64,000 nucleotides of DNA. Origin: Achromobacter xylosoxidans (GTDB taxonomy: Bacteria; Pseudomonadota; Gammaproteobacteria; Burkholderiales; Burkholderiaceae_B). This document shows positions 9,039-17,208 of this stretch, one piece after another (position 1 is the first letter of the stretch; the number at the start of each line of letters is the position of its first letter). The position numbers and the translations under genes were made by a program. The notes under the pieces were generated by a model that was not told the origin of the DNA, did not search any database, and was given only the letters and a program-made list of their open reading frames with translations. Location of the stretch: positions 2,790,001 to 2,854,000 of the forward strand of contig NZ_CP061008.1 of assembly GCF_014490035.1 (NCBI RefSeq), given 5' to 3'.

Positions 9039-9857
9039 CTAGCGCAGCGGAGATTCTTCGATGAGGTCGCCCGTTTCCAAAGCCGCAAGCGCATCCAGGA
9101 AGCGCCACGCAAACGATCCGGGGCCTTGCGCCAGCTCGCCGGCGCGCTGGCCCGCGATGGCGAAACACGACAGGGCGGCGACCGCCGCGGAAAACGGATC
9201 GTTGCGCGACACCGCGGCGCAGGCGCCAACCAGCGCCGTCAGCGCGCAGCCCGTGGCGGTGACGCGCGGCATCAGGGGCGAACCGCCCGTTATGCGGACG
9301 GCGCGCGCGCCGTCCGTGACGTAGTCGGTCTCGCCGGTCACCGCCACCACTGTCGCGCGGCTGGCGGCGATGGCATGCGCGGAATGCTCCGCCTGCGAGA
9401 CCGCGTCGCGCGCGTCCACGCCCTTGCTCGCGCTTTGGCCGCCGGCCAGCGCGATGATCTCCGAGGCATTGCCGCGGATGATGGCGGGCCGCAGGTCCAA
9501 CAGGCGGCGCACCGCGTCGCGGCGAAAAGCGGTGGCGTGGTGCGCCACCGGATCGAGCACCCAGGGTATGCCGGCTTCGTTGGCCGACGCGGCGGTCAGC
9601 AGCATGCTGTCCAGCCAGGGCGAGGACAGGGTGCCGATGTTGATCACGACCGCGCCGCAGACGCGCGCGAACTCGGGCGCTTCTTCCTGCGCATGCACCA
9701 TGGCGGGCGAAGCGCCCATGGCCAGCAGCACGTTGGCGGCGGTGTTCATGGATACGAAATTGGTCAGGCACTGCACCAGCGGCGCATCGCGGCGCAGGGC
9801 GGCCACCAGGTCGCGCGAGATCAGCGCCTGGGCGGAAAGGTCGGGAATGGATTGCAT
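9039..9857 (-). CDS. thiM: Hydroxyethylthiazole kinase ThiM
   Basis: This 272-residue kinase phosphorylates 4-methyl-5-(2-hydroxyethyl)thiazole, salvaging the thiazole half of thiamine. Family landmarks are PLVQCLTNFVSMNTAANVLLAMGASPAM near the start, the helix PWVLDPVAHHAT, IIRGNASEI, VAVTGETDYVTDG and the nucleotide-binding VTATGCALTALVGA. It begins only 14 bp after the stop of the GntR gene, so the two are probably cotranscribed. I found no convincing TPP riboswitch before it; the gap is far too short. No ThiD or ThiE partner is present in the window. Confidence 0.93.
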   Translation of the reverse strand: MQSIPDLSAQALISRDLVAALRRDAPLVQCLTNFVSMNTAANVLLAMGASPAMVHAQEEAPEFARVCGAVVINIGTLSSPWLDSMLLTAASANEAGIPWVLDPVAHHATAFRRDAVRRLLDLRPAIIRGNASEIIALAGGQSASKGVDARDAVSQAEHSAHAIAASRATVVAVTGETDYVTDGARAVRITGGSPLMPRVTATGCALTALVGACAAVSRNDPFSAAVAALSCFAIAGQRAGELAQGPGSFAWRFLDALAALETGDLIEESPLR

Positions 9858-9871
9858 GCCGTGGATCCTGT

Positions 9872-10603
9872 TTATGCGCTGACGTCCGACAGCCCGGGCT
9901 GCGCGGGCAAGGCGCCGCGCAGCGATTCCAGCAGTACGCGCTTGTTTTCGCGGCTGCGATAGGCGTGCTCGCGCATCAGGTTCTCGGCGCGCACGGCCTC
10001 GCGCCGCGTAATGGCGCGCAGCAGGTCTTCGTGGTCCGCTTGCGCACGCAGCACGAACGGCGTTTCCAGCAGCGAGGGCGTGGATGGCAGGGTCAGCGCG
10101 GCCGGGCCGGCCAGCGGCGTCTTGTTGTTGTGTTCCAGCGCCGACAAGAGCGCGCGGTTGCCCGCGGCTTCGCACAGGATCTCGTGAAAGCGCCGGTTGA
10201 TCTGCCCCCAGGCGCGCGCATCCACGGTGGTGTTGGGATCGCGGCGGGCCGGGGCCAGCAGGGCGCGTCCTTCGTCCACCGCCTGCGACAAGCGGTCCAG
10301 CACGTCCTGCGAGGCGCCGCGCTCGGCCAGCAGGCGGGCCGCCATGCCTTCGAGCACGCCGCGCACGTCCACCGCGTCGCCGATTTCGTCCACCGTAAAG
10401 GCCCGTACCCGGAAGCCGCGTGAAGGCAGCCGTTCCAGCAGGCCCTCTTTTTCAAGCTCGGTCAGCGCAATGCGCAACGGGGTACGCGATACGCCCAGGC
10501 GCGCCGAAAACTGCAACTCGACCACGCGTTCCCCCGGCTGCAGAACGCCAGAAAGCACCATGTCCCGGAGTTCGGAAATGACTTTATCGATTTGTGCGGC
10601 CAT
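9872..10603 (-). CDS. GntR-family regulator with FCD domain
   Basis: This 243-residue regulator has an N-terminal winged helix (about 5-68; VVELQFSARLGVSRTPLRIALTELEKEGLLERLPSRGF) and an FCD ligand domain (about 75-215) with helix-borne metal or ligand residues in RRFHEILCEAAGN and HEDLLRAITRRE. FCD proteins typically bind small organic acids. It is transcribed away from the aromatic operon at 10820, and the 216-bp gap between them carries four GCATGC-cored sites, so it very probably controls that operon and itself. thiM follows it closely. Confidence 0.92.
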   Translation of the reverse strand: MAAQIDKVISELRDMVLSGVLQPGERVVELQFSARLGVSRTPLRIALTELEKEGLLERLPSRGFRVRAFTVDEIGDAVDVRGVLEGMAARLLAERGASQDVLDRLSQAVDEGRALLAPARRDPNTTVDARAWGQINRRFHEILCEAAGNRALLSALEHNNKTPLAGPAALTLPSTPSLLETPFVLRAQADHEDLLRAITRREAVRAENLMREHAYRSRENKRVLLESLRGALPAQPGLSDVSA

Positions 10604-10650
10604 AGGGAGGGGGAGGCTGGTTCCGGTCTGTGAGGGCTTTCAGTGTACCG

Positions 10651-10791
10651 TCAAAATTGCATGCAATAGTCAATAAAAAAACCGATCGTGCCTTGCGATT
10701 TATCAAAATTGCATGCAATAATTCGGAAAAACAGCGATTCAAGTGCAGTTAAAGCGATAAATGCATGCAAAGAAATCCGTCGATGCATGCC
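10651..10791. promoter_or_regulatory. Four phased GntR operators between gntR and the aromatic operon
   Basis: Two exact 18-bp copies of TCAAAATTGCATGCAATA occur at 10651-10668 and 10703-10720; each contains the palindrome TTGCATGCAA. A third site, ATGCATGCAA, lies at 10761-10770 and a fourth GCATGC core lies at 10785-10790. The centres are 10661.5, 10713.5, 10765.5 and 10787.5, so spacings are 52, 52 and 22 bp, near 5, 5 and 2 helical turns. Site 1 lies between a TTGACT (10673-10668) and a TACACT (10647-10642) read toward gntR, though that 20-bp spacer is long. Site 4 lies 30 bp before the first gene of the aromatic operon. Confidence 0.8.
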
Positions 10792-10819
10792 ATAAGCCGC
10801 CGCAAGCACAGGAGACAAC

Positions 10820-11689
10820 ATGAAGCTCGTCAGCTTCGTTCAGGCAGGCCGCAGCGCCTGGGGCGTGGTGCGCGGCGCCGAGGTCGTGGCGCTGACCCAG
10901 GTCTGGCCCGACATGGTCGCGGCGCTGGAGGCAGGGGTGGAACAGATCGCGCGCGCCGCGGAGACGGCTGGCCAGGCCTGTATGCCCTTGGCCGGGCTGC
11001 GCCTGCTGCCGCCGGTAGTGGCGCCGCGCAAGATTCTCTGCGTGGGCCTGAACTACGGCCGCCATGTGGCCGAGGCCGGGCGCGAACTGCCCGCGCACCC
11101 CTCGCTGTTCGCGCGCTTTGCGGACAGCTTCGTCGGCCACGGCGAGGCGGTGTGGAAGCCGCAAGCCTCCGACCGTTTCGATTACGAGGCCGAACTGGCC
11201 GTGGTGATCGGCCGGGGCGGCCGCCATATCGCCGCCAAGGACGCCCTGGCGCACGTGGCCGGCTACACCTGCATGGCCGAGAACTCCGTGCGCGATTTCC
11301 AGAAGCACAACGCGCAGGTGACGCCGGGCAAGAACTTCGAGCGCAGCGGCGCGCTGGGTCCCTGGCTGGTCACGGCCGACGAGATCGGCGACCCGGCTGG
11401 CCTGGAAGTCATTTCCCGCCTCAACGGCGAGGTCATGCAGCACGGCCAGGTGTCCGACCTGATCTTCCCCATCCCTGAGCTGATCGCCTACATCAGCAGC
11501 TTCACCCGCCTGTCGCCGGGCGACGTGATCGCCACCGGCACGCCCGAAGGCGTGGGCTCCAGCCGCAAGCCTCCGCGTTTCATGAGCGCCGGCGACACGC
11601 TGGAAGTCGAGATTCCCGGCCTCGGAACACTGATCAACACGGTGGCGGACGAGCCCGCCGCCGACGAACAAGGAGACGCGCATGTCTGA
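10820..11689 (+). CDS. Fumarylacetoacetate hydrolase-family protein
   Basis: This 289-residue protein belongs to the FAH/HpcE fold family, which hydrolyses or decarboxylates 1,3-diketo acids such as fumarylpyruvate, the end step of gentisate-type pathways. It shows ILCVGLNYGRHVAEAG, the acidic metal-binding block FDYEAELAVVIGRGGRHI, the GYTCMAENSVRDFQ segment, and the GDVIATGTPEGVG glycine loop. An AGGAGA site precedes the ATG. It is the first gene of the operon and overlaps the next by 8 bp. In this context hydrolysis of the ring-cleavage product is the likely job; the exact substrate is inferred. Confidence 0.88.
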   Translation: MKLVSFVQAGRSAWGVVRGAEVVALTQVWPDMVAALEAGVEQIARAAETAGQACMPLAGLRLLPPVVAPRKILCVGLNYGRHVAEAGRELPAHPSLFARFADSFVGHGEAVWKPQASDRFDYEAELAVVIGRGGRHIAAKDALAHVAGYTCMAENSVRDFQKHNAQVTPGKNFERSGALGPWLVTADEIGDPAGLEVISRLNGEVMQHGQVSDLIFPIPELIAYISSFTRLSPGDVIATGTPEGVGSSRKPPRFMSAGDTLEVEIPGLGTLINTVADEPAADEQGDAHV

Positions 11690-12680
11690 TGCGCTGCGGT
11701 ACCTGACGGAACGGGACGTGGTCTCGGTTCTGGATATCCCCAAGGCGATCGAAGCCCTGCATGCCATGCTGGTCGCGCAAGGGCGCGAGCAGGCCCGCAA
11801 CCTGCCCAAGGCGCTGGCGACCTGGGGCGACGGCAGCTCGATGCATGCCTTGGGCTCCGTGCAGACCGGCGCGGGCGGCTATGCGGGTTTCAAGACCTGG
11901 GTCCATACCAAGAGCGGCGGAGGCTCGCTGTTCAGCCTGTTCGACGCCGAGTCGGGATTTCTGCGCGCCGTGATCGAGGCGCGCGCGCTGGGCATGCTGC
12001 GCACCGCCGCGATCAGCGGGGTCGCCACGCGCGCGCTGGCGCCGGCTGACGCCGCCTGCGCCGCGCTGATCGGCACCGGCCCGCAGGCCGTCACCCAATT
12101 GGCCGCGCTGGCCGCCGTGCGCGACTTGCGCCGCGTGCGCGTCTACAGCCCCACGCCGGAAAAGCGCCGCGCCTTTGTCGCCAGCGTGCAAGGCAAGTAT
12201 CGATTCGAGGTCGAGGAAGCGGCCAGCCTGGAACAGGCGCTGGCCGGCGCCGAGATCGTCACCCTGATCACGCGCGCCGTCGAGCCTTTCGTGGACGCGG
12301 CCATGCTGGCCGACTGCAGGCACCTGAACGCCGTGGGCGCGATCCTGCCGGCCAAGGCCGAGTTCGCGCAGGACGTGTTCGAACGCGCCGACCGCGTGGT
12401 GGTGGACGACCTGGAAAACGCCCGCCGCGGTTCGCGTGAACTGCGCGAGCGCTTTGGCGCAGACGGTGCGCCATGGCAGGGCGTGACCGTGCTGAGCGAC
12501 CTGCTCGCCGCGGGAGAGGGCCGTCCGCAAGGCGCACGGTTGACGATCTTCAAGGGCATGGGCATGGGCCTGTCCGACCTGGCGATGGCGCGCGTGGTGT
12601 ACGAGCATGCCCGCGACCATGGCCTGGGCGTGGCGCTGCCGCCCCAGACCCGCGAGAACCTGCTGCTGGCGCAGCCCTGA
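11682..12680 (+). CDS. Ornithine cyclodeaminase/mu-crystallin family protein
   Basis: This 332-residue NAD(P)-binding protein has the family dinucleotide loop ALIGTGPQAVTQL (about residues 125-137) and the C-terminal FKGMGMGLSDLAMARVVYEHA. Members deaminate or reduce imino and amino acids (ornithine cyclodeaminase, ketimine reductase, alanine dehydrogenase). Its start lies 8 bp inside the end of the FAH-family gene, so it is coupled to a ring-degradation operon where such a family is not standard. This suggests an amino-substituted intermediate in the pathway, but that is inference. Confidence 0.85.
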   Translation: MSDALRYLTERDVVSVLDIPKAIEALHAMLVAQGREQARNLPKALATWGDGSSMHALGSVQTGAGGYAGFKTWVHTKSGGGSLFSLFDAESGFLRAVIEARALGMLRTAAISGVATRALAPADAACAALIGTGPQAVTQLAALAAVRDLRRVRVYSPTPEKRRAFVASVQGKYRFEVEEAASLEQALAGAEIVTLITRAVEPFVDAAMLADCRHLNAVGAILPAKAEFAQDVFERADRVVVDDLENARRGSRELRERFGADGAPWQGVTVLSDLLAAGEGRPQGARLTIFKGMGMGLSDLAMARVVYEHARDHGLGVALPPQTRENLLLAQP

Positions 12681-12738
12681 ACCGAATTCGCATAACCGCA
12701 CAGCCGGCGCGGGGCGCCGGCGGCAAGAGGAGACATAC

Positions 12739-13839
12739 ATGTTCGTCGATATCAGCGGCGCCAGTCCGCGGGAACAAAACAAATGGCAGTCCATCGTCAT
12801 CCCCAAAGAGGACATCGATCTTGAGATCGCGCGCCTGACCGATGCGCCCCGGCCGGACAACGGCCGCCGCGCCTCCCTCATCGTGCACCCGGAAGCCACG
12901 GCGCCGGGCCTGGGCCTGGCCCCGGGAACGGACGTCACCATCAACGTGGTCAATCCGGGTGAAAGCACCTTCAACCTGCGCAAGAACTCCAACATGCTGG
13001 AGATCTGTATCAGCGGCGAGGGCGTGGCCACGGTGGCCGGGCGCGACATCCGCGTGGGGCACTGGGACGTCTGGAACACCCCCGCCATGCAGGTGCATTC
13101 CTACCGTAACGAAGGCAAGACGCCGTGGGTACGCCTGTCGTACTCCAACGCGCCGCTCCTGGAAAAGCTGGAGATCCACTACGTCGAGGAGTTCGAGGGC
13201 AGCGTGCCGCCGGCCGACGCCAATACCAAGCCGGTGCCGCCGCGCGCGCCCGACGCGGCCCGTTCGCGCGACCTGGCGCTGCGCGAGCAGATCACGCCCG
13301 AGGGCGCATGGCTGCTGGGCTACGAGTGGCTGATCGACATCGACGTGCTGGAATCCAAGGCCTTGCACTGGCCCTGGTCGGCGGTGTCGCGCCAGCTGCC
13401 CAGCGTCGAGGACATGGCGCGCGGCTACAACGGCCGCCGCCTGTTCGTGCTGTACAACCCGGCCACCGAACGCCGCATCGGCACCACGCACAGCTTCTTC
13501 GCCACCATTTCCTCGTCGCCGCCCGACAACCACCACGTGCCGCACCGCCACAGCTCGTCGGCCATCAACTATTACCTGCGCGGCAACGGCTACAGCAAGG
13601 TCAATGGCACGCGGCTGGACTGGAAGGCGGGCGACCTGATCCTGTCGGCGCCAGGCTGGGCCATGCATTCGCATCACTCGGGTACGGAAACCACCTCCGC
13701 GCTGACGGTGCAGGACCATCCGCTGCAGATTGCCATGGAGTCGCTGATCTGGCAGGAGCGCATGCAGGAACCCATCCTGGCGCTGGGCAGCCAGAGCGGC
13801 TTCGAGAGCAACCGCGCGCAACTGGCCGCGGCCCGATAG
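12739..13839 (+). CDS. Gentisate 1,2-dioxygenase-like bicupin
   Basis: This 366-residue protein has two cupin barrels, the architecture of gentisate, 1-hydroxy-2-naphthoate and salicylate ring-cleaving dioxygenases. The C-terminal cupin carries the iron-binding set: H269-x-H271 (VPHRHSSSAINYYLRG) and H310 (GWAMHSHH). The N-terminal cupin (about 60-140) lacks HxH at the matching position (RKNSNMLEICISG). In classical gentisate dioxygenases the occupied metal site is in the N-terminal barrel, so the arrangement here is unusual. A strong AGAGGAGA site precedes the ATG. The likely role is oxidative cleavage of the hydroxylated ring made by the Rieske oxygenase encoded downstream. Confidence 0.82.
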   Translation: MFVDISGASPREQNKWQSIVIPKEDIDLEIARLTDAPRPDNGRRASLIVHPEATAPGLGLAPGTDVTINVVNPGESTFNLRKNSNMLEICISGEGVATVAGRDIRVGHWDVWNTPAMQVHSYRNEGKTPWVRLSYSNAPLLEKLEIHYVEEFEGSVPPADANTKPVPPRAPDAARSRDLALREQITPEGAWLLGYEWLIDIDVLESKALHWPWSAVSRQLPSVEDMARGYNGRRLFVLYNPATERRIGTTHSFFATISSSPPDNHHVPHRHSSSAINYYLRGNGYSKVNGTRLDWKAGDLILSAPGWAMHSHHSGTETTSALTVQDHPLQIAMESLIWQERMQEPILALGSQSGFESNRAQLAAAR

Positions 13840-13874
13840 GACGCGATTTCCTAGAACCGATACCTGGATCCGCA

Positions 13875-14366
13875 ATGACCATGACCGAGCTTTCCGATAC
13901 CCCGTCGCTGCGCGCGCGCCTGCGGGACTTCTATGACGATTACGCCTACTGCCTGGACGAAGACCGGCTGGAGGACTGGCCCGCCTTCTTCACCGAGGAC
14001 TGCCATTACCGGGTGCTGTCGCGCGAGAACCATGACGCCGGCCTGCCCCTGGGCCTGATCTATTGCATGAACAAGAACATGGTGCGCGACCGCGTCACGG
14101 CCTTGCGCGAAACCACCATGTTCGAGCCGCGTTCGCTGCGCCACTTCATCAGCGGCGTGCGCGTGCTGGAAGTGCAGGGCGACCACATCGTGGCGCAGGC
14201 CAACTTTGCGGTGTTGGAGTCGCTGTCCGACCGCGAACCCACCCTGAACATGGTGGGCCGCTATCTGGACGTGGTGCGCGTGACGCCCGAGGGCCTGGCG
14301 TTCAGCCGCCGCGACTGCGTGTACGACAACTATCGTGTGCGCACTTCGCTCATCGTTCCCATCTGA
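13875..14366 (+). CDS. Rieske ring-hydroxylating oxygenase, beta subunit
   Basis: This 163-residue protein is the small structural subunit (cystatin/SnoaL-like fold) of an aromatic-ring oxygenase. It shows the family start LRDFYDDYAYCLDEDRLEDWPAFFTEDCHYRVLSREN, then LRHFISGVRV and a C-terminal strand pattern ending DCVYDNYRVRTSLIVPI. Length matches NagH/AndAd-type beta subunits. It is placed directly before the alpha subunit (22-bp gap), so the operon order is beta then alpha, the reverse of many dioxygenase operons. Confidence 0.88.
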   Translation: MTMTELSDTPSLRARLRDFYDDYAYCLDEDRLEDWPAFFTEDCHYRVLSRENHDAGLPLGLIYCMNKNMVRDRVTALRETTMFEPRSLRHFISGVRVLEVQGDHIVAQANFAVLESLSDREPTLNMVGRYLDVVRVTPEGLAFSRRDCVYDNYRVRTSLIVPI

Positions 14367-14388
14367 ATCCGCCCCGAGGATACCCATC

Positions 14389-15657
14389 ATGACCTGTACC
14401 CACTCGACCGCGCCAGAGGCTCCGGCGGCGGCTCCCATCCACATCGAGCGCCGTTGGCCCAAGGAAGGCTATACGCGCATCCCCAACTGGGTCTACACCG
14501 ATCCCGCCATCTTCAAGAAGGAGATGGACGTGTTCTTCGGCGGCAAGACCTGGAACTACGTGGGCCTGGAATGCGAAGTGCCTGAAGTTGGCTGCTACAA
14601 GCGCAACTGGATCGGCGACCGCCCCGTGGTCATGGTCCGCAACGCGGAAGGCGAGATCAACGTTCTGGAGAACCGCTGCGCGCACCGCGGCGCGCAGATC
14701 TGCTGGCACAACACCGGCAAGGTGGAGGACTTCACCTGCCCCTACCACCAGTGGAACTATGACCTGAACGGTAATCTGCAGGGCGTGCCGTTTCGCCGCG
14801 GCGCCATGGGCAAGGGTGGCATGCCGCGCGACTTCGATCCCAAGCAGAACGGCATCCGCAAGCTGCGCAGCGTGAACCGCGGCGGCTCGATCTGGGCCAC
14901 CTTCGCCGAGGACGCGCCCAGCTTCGAGGACTACTGCGGTCCTGAAGTGCTGGCGGAAATCGACCACATGCTGCCGGGCAAGCCGCTCAAGCTGCTGGGA
15001 TACAGCCGCCAGCTGATCCCCAGCAACTGGAAGATGTACCTGGAAAACCTGAAGGATCCGTACCACGCCACGCTGCTGCACACCTTCTACATCACCTTCG
15101 GCCTGTGGCGCGCGGACTCCAAGTCCGAGTGCATCCCCACGGGCGGCGGCGCGCACAGCGTGATGGTGTCGCACAACGAGGGCAAGAAGAAGACCGAGGC
15201 CACCACGGAAATGAGCCGTTTCCGTGACGACCTGGAGCTGCTGGACCTGGAAACCGTGACCCCGCGCGCCGAGTTCAACCGCGGCCGCGTCGGTGGCGCG
15301 TGGGTGTTCCCGGCCGCGCAGTTCGGCATCCAGGCCAACTCGCTCAAGACCCGCCACGTCATTCCGCGCAGCCCGACCGAGCACGAACTGGTGTTCACCT
15401 ATTACGGCTACGAGGACGACGACGAGGAAATGACCCGCCTGCGCCTGAAGCACGCCAACCTGCTGGGCCCGGCCGGCTTCGTGTCGATGGACGACAGCGA
15501 AATGCTGAACCAGGTGCAGATCGGCGTCACCGGCTATCCGGAAGAGCGCGGCATCATCGAGATGGGCGGCCGCGACACCGAGCCCGCCGACTACATGGTG
15601 ACCGAGGTGCTGATCCGCTCCTTCTACGACTACTACCGCAAGGCGATGGGGCTGTGA
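14389..15657 (+). CDS. Rieske ring-hydroxylating oxygenase, alpha subunit
   Basis: This 422-residue catalytic subunit holds a Rieske [2Fe-2S] centre (C97-x-H99, 17 residues, C117-x2-H120) and the mononuclear iron site D223-x2-H226-x4-H231 (ENLKDPYHATLLHTF), with the third ligand probably D368 or D369. It resembles salicylate 5-hydroxylase NagG and anthranilate dioxygenase AndAc, which act on benzoates carrying an ortho hydroxyl or amino group. The chosen ATG has GAGGA eight bases upstream; an upstream in-frame start would overlap the beta gene. It initiates attack on the aromatic substrate with electrons from the ferredoxin and reductase that follow. Confidence 0.92.
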   Translation: MTCTHSTAPEAPAAAPIHIERRWPKEGYTRIPNWVYTDPAIFKKEMDVFFGGKTWNYVGLECEVPEVGCYKRNWIGDRPVVMVRNAEGEINVLENRCAHRGAQICWHNTGKVEDFTCPYHQWNYDLNGNLQGVPFRRGAMGKGGMPRDFDPKQNGIRKLRSVNRGGSIWATFAEDAPSFEDYCGPEVLAEIDHMLPGKPLKLLGYSRQLIPSNWKMYLENLKDPYHATLLHTFYITFGLWRADSKSECIPTGGGAHSVMVSHNEGKKKTEATTEMSRFRDDLELLDLETVTPRAEFNRGRVGGAWVFPAAQFGIQANSLKTRHVIPRSPTEHELVFTYYGYEDDDEEMTRLRLKHANLLGPAGFVSMDDSEMLNQVQIGVTGYPEERGIIEMGGRDTEPADYMVTEVLIRSFYDYYRKAMGL

Positions 15658-15659
15658 GC

Positions 15660-15980
15660 ATGGATACCTGGAAACCTGTGGCGATGGTGTCGGACATTTC
15701 GCCCGACACCGGCACCCTGCGCGTGGTGCATGAAGGCGAAGGCGTCTGCCTCTACAACCTGCAAGGCGACATCTGCGCCACGCAGGACCGCTGTCCGCAT
15801 GGCAACGCCAGCCTGGCCGACGGCTATCTGGAAGACGGCACCATCGAGTGTCCGCTGCATCAGGGCGTCTTCGACATCCGTACCGGCAAGCCGCAATGCC
15901 CGCCGGTCACCACGGACCTGCGCCGCTACGAGGTGCGGGTGGACTCGGGCACCGTCTACCTGAAGGCGGAAGGCGCATGA
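15660..15980 (+). CDS. Rieske-type ferredoxin of the ring oxygenase
   Basis: This 106-residue soluble electron carrier has the Rieske motif C45-x-H47 (DRCPHGNASL) and C64-x2-H67 (ECPLHQGVFD) in the spacing seen for NagAb/AndAb ferredoxins. It starts two bases after the alpha-subunit stop, and its own stop overlaps the reductase start as ATGA. It passes electrons from the reductase to the Rieske centre of the alpha subunit. Confidence 0.93.
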   Translation: MDTWKPVAMVSDISPDTGTLRVVHEGEGVCLYNLQGDICATQDRCPHGNASLADGYLEDGTIECPLHQGVFDIRTGKPQCPPVTTDLRRYEVRVDSGTVYLKAEGA

Positions 15981-17200
15981 ACTCGGGCGCCATCGTGGTT
16001 GTCGGCGCCGGCCAGGCGGGCGGATGGGCCGCGGCGACCTTGCGCGAACGCGGCTACGAAGGCCGCATCGTGCTGCTGGGCGATGAGCCCCACGCGCCTT
16101 ATGAACGCCCGCCCTTGAGCAAGGCGGTGCTGGGCGGCCAGGCCGTGCCCGAAAGCACCGAGCTTTTTTCGGCCGAGCGGCTGGCGGCGTTGCGCATCGA
16201 GTTTCGGCCGGGCGTGGCGGCGACGCGGCTGCGCGTGGCCGACAGGCAGGTGGATACCTCGGACGGCGGCAGCATCGCCTATGACAAGCTGATCCTGTGC
16301 ATGGGCGGCAGGCCGGTCGTGCCTGCGCTGCCCGGCGTGGATGGCCCCGGCGTGCACGTGCTGCGCACCCGCGGCGACGCGCTGCGCCTGCGCGCCAGCC
16401 TCGGCCCGGGCCGCCGCCTGGTGGTGGTCGGGGGCGGCTGGATCGGGCTGGAGGTAGCGGCGACGGCGCGTCAGTCCGGCAGCGCCGTGACCGTGCTGGA
16501 GCAGGGACCGCGACTGTGCGCCCGCAGCGTGCAGCCTGCGGTGTCGGCGCACCTGGCCGCGCTGCATGCCGCCCATGGCGTGGACCTGCGCCTGGACACT
16601 TGCCTGCGCGCGGTGCTGGCGCAGACGGACGGCCGCCCGGTGGCGGAACTGGCCGACGGCACGCGTCTGGACGCGGACGCCATCGTGCTGGGCGTGGGCC
16701 TGCGGGCCAATGACGAACTGGCGCGTGAAGCCGGCCTGGCCTGCGAGCGTGGCGTGTTGGTCGATGCGTACTGCAGGACCTCGGCGGCGGACGTCTATGC
16801 GGCGGGCGACGTCGCGGTGCTGACGGCCGAGGACGGCCATGCGCGCATGGAGTCGTGGCAGAACGCGCAGGACCAAGGCACGGCCGCCGCGCTGTCGGCC
16901 CTGGGCCTGGGTGAACCTTATGCGCCGACCGGCGCCGTCTGGTCGGAACAATACGACGCCATGGTGCAGATCGTCGGATTCCCGGGCCTGGCCTGCAGCG
17001 AAGTGCTGCGGCCGCAGGCTGGGGAGCGCGCCTTGCTGTCGGTGGCGCTGGACGCCAGCGGCCGCGCCGTGGCCGGCGTATCGGTGGATGCAGCCCGCGA
17101 TTTCCGCCAGCTGCGCAAATGGATCGCGCAGCGCGCGACCCTGGACCCGGCGTTGCTCGGGCGGCCCGACGTGCCGCTTGCCAGCGCCCAGATCGGATGA
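15977..17200 (+). CDS. FAD-dependent ferredoxin reductase of the ring oxygenase
   Basis: This 407-residue NAD(P)H:ferredoxin reductase has an N-terminal FAD fold (VVVGAGQAGGWAAATLRERGY), the family block YERPPLSKAVL, the NAD(P)-binding loop VVVGGGWIGLEVAATAR and the second FAD motif VYAAGDVA. The final third is the typical ferredoxin-reductase cap (ARMESWQNAQDQG). It fits AndAa/BphA4-type reductases and completes the three-component oxygenase. ATGA overlap with the ferredoxin supports coupled expression. Confidence 0.93.
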   Translation: MNSGAIVVVGAGQAGGWAAATLRERGYEGRIVLLGDEPHAPYERPPLSKAVLGGQAVPESTELFSAERLAALRIEFRPGVAATRLRVADRQVDTSDGGSIAYDKLILCMGGRPVVPALPGVDGPGVHVLRTRGDALRLRASLGPGRRLVVVGGGWIGLEVAATARQSGSAVTVLEQGPRLCARSVQPAVSAHLAALHAAHGVDLRLDTCLRAVLAQTDGRPVAELADGTRLDADAIVLGVGLRANDELAREAGLACERGVLVDAYCRTSAADVYAAGDVAVLTAEDGHARMESWQNAQDQGTAAALSALGLGEPYAPTGAVWSEQYDAMVQIVGFPGLACSEVLRPQAGERALLSVALDASGRAVAGVSVDAARDFRQLRKWIAQRATLDPALLGRPDVPLASAQIG

Positions 17201-17208
17201 GGATCGCA

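Noticed and set aside
9858..9871. TPP riboswitch before thiM
   Set aside because: Only 14 bp separate thiM from the regulator, and I saw no THI-box core in the upstream gap at 10604-10819.
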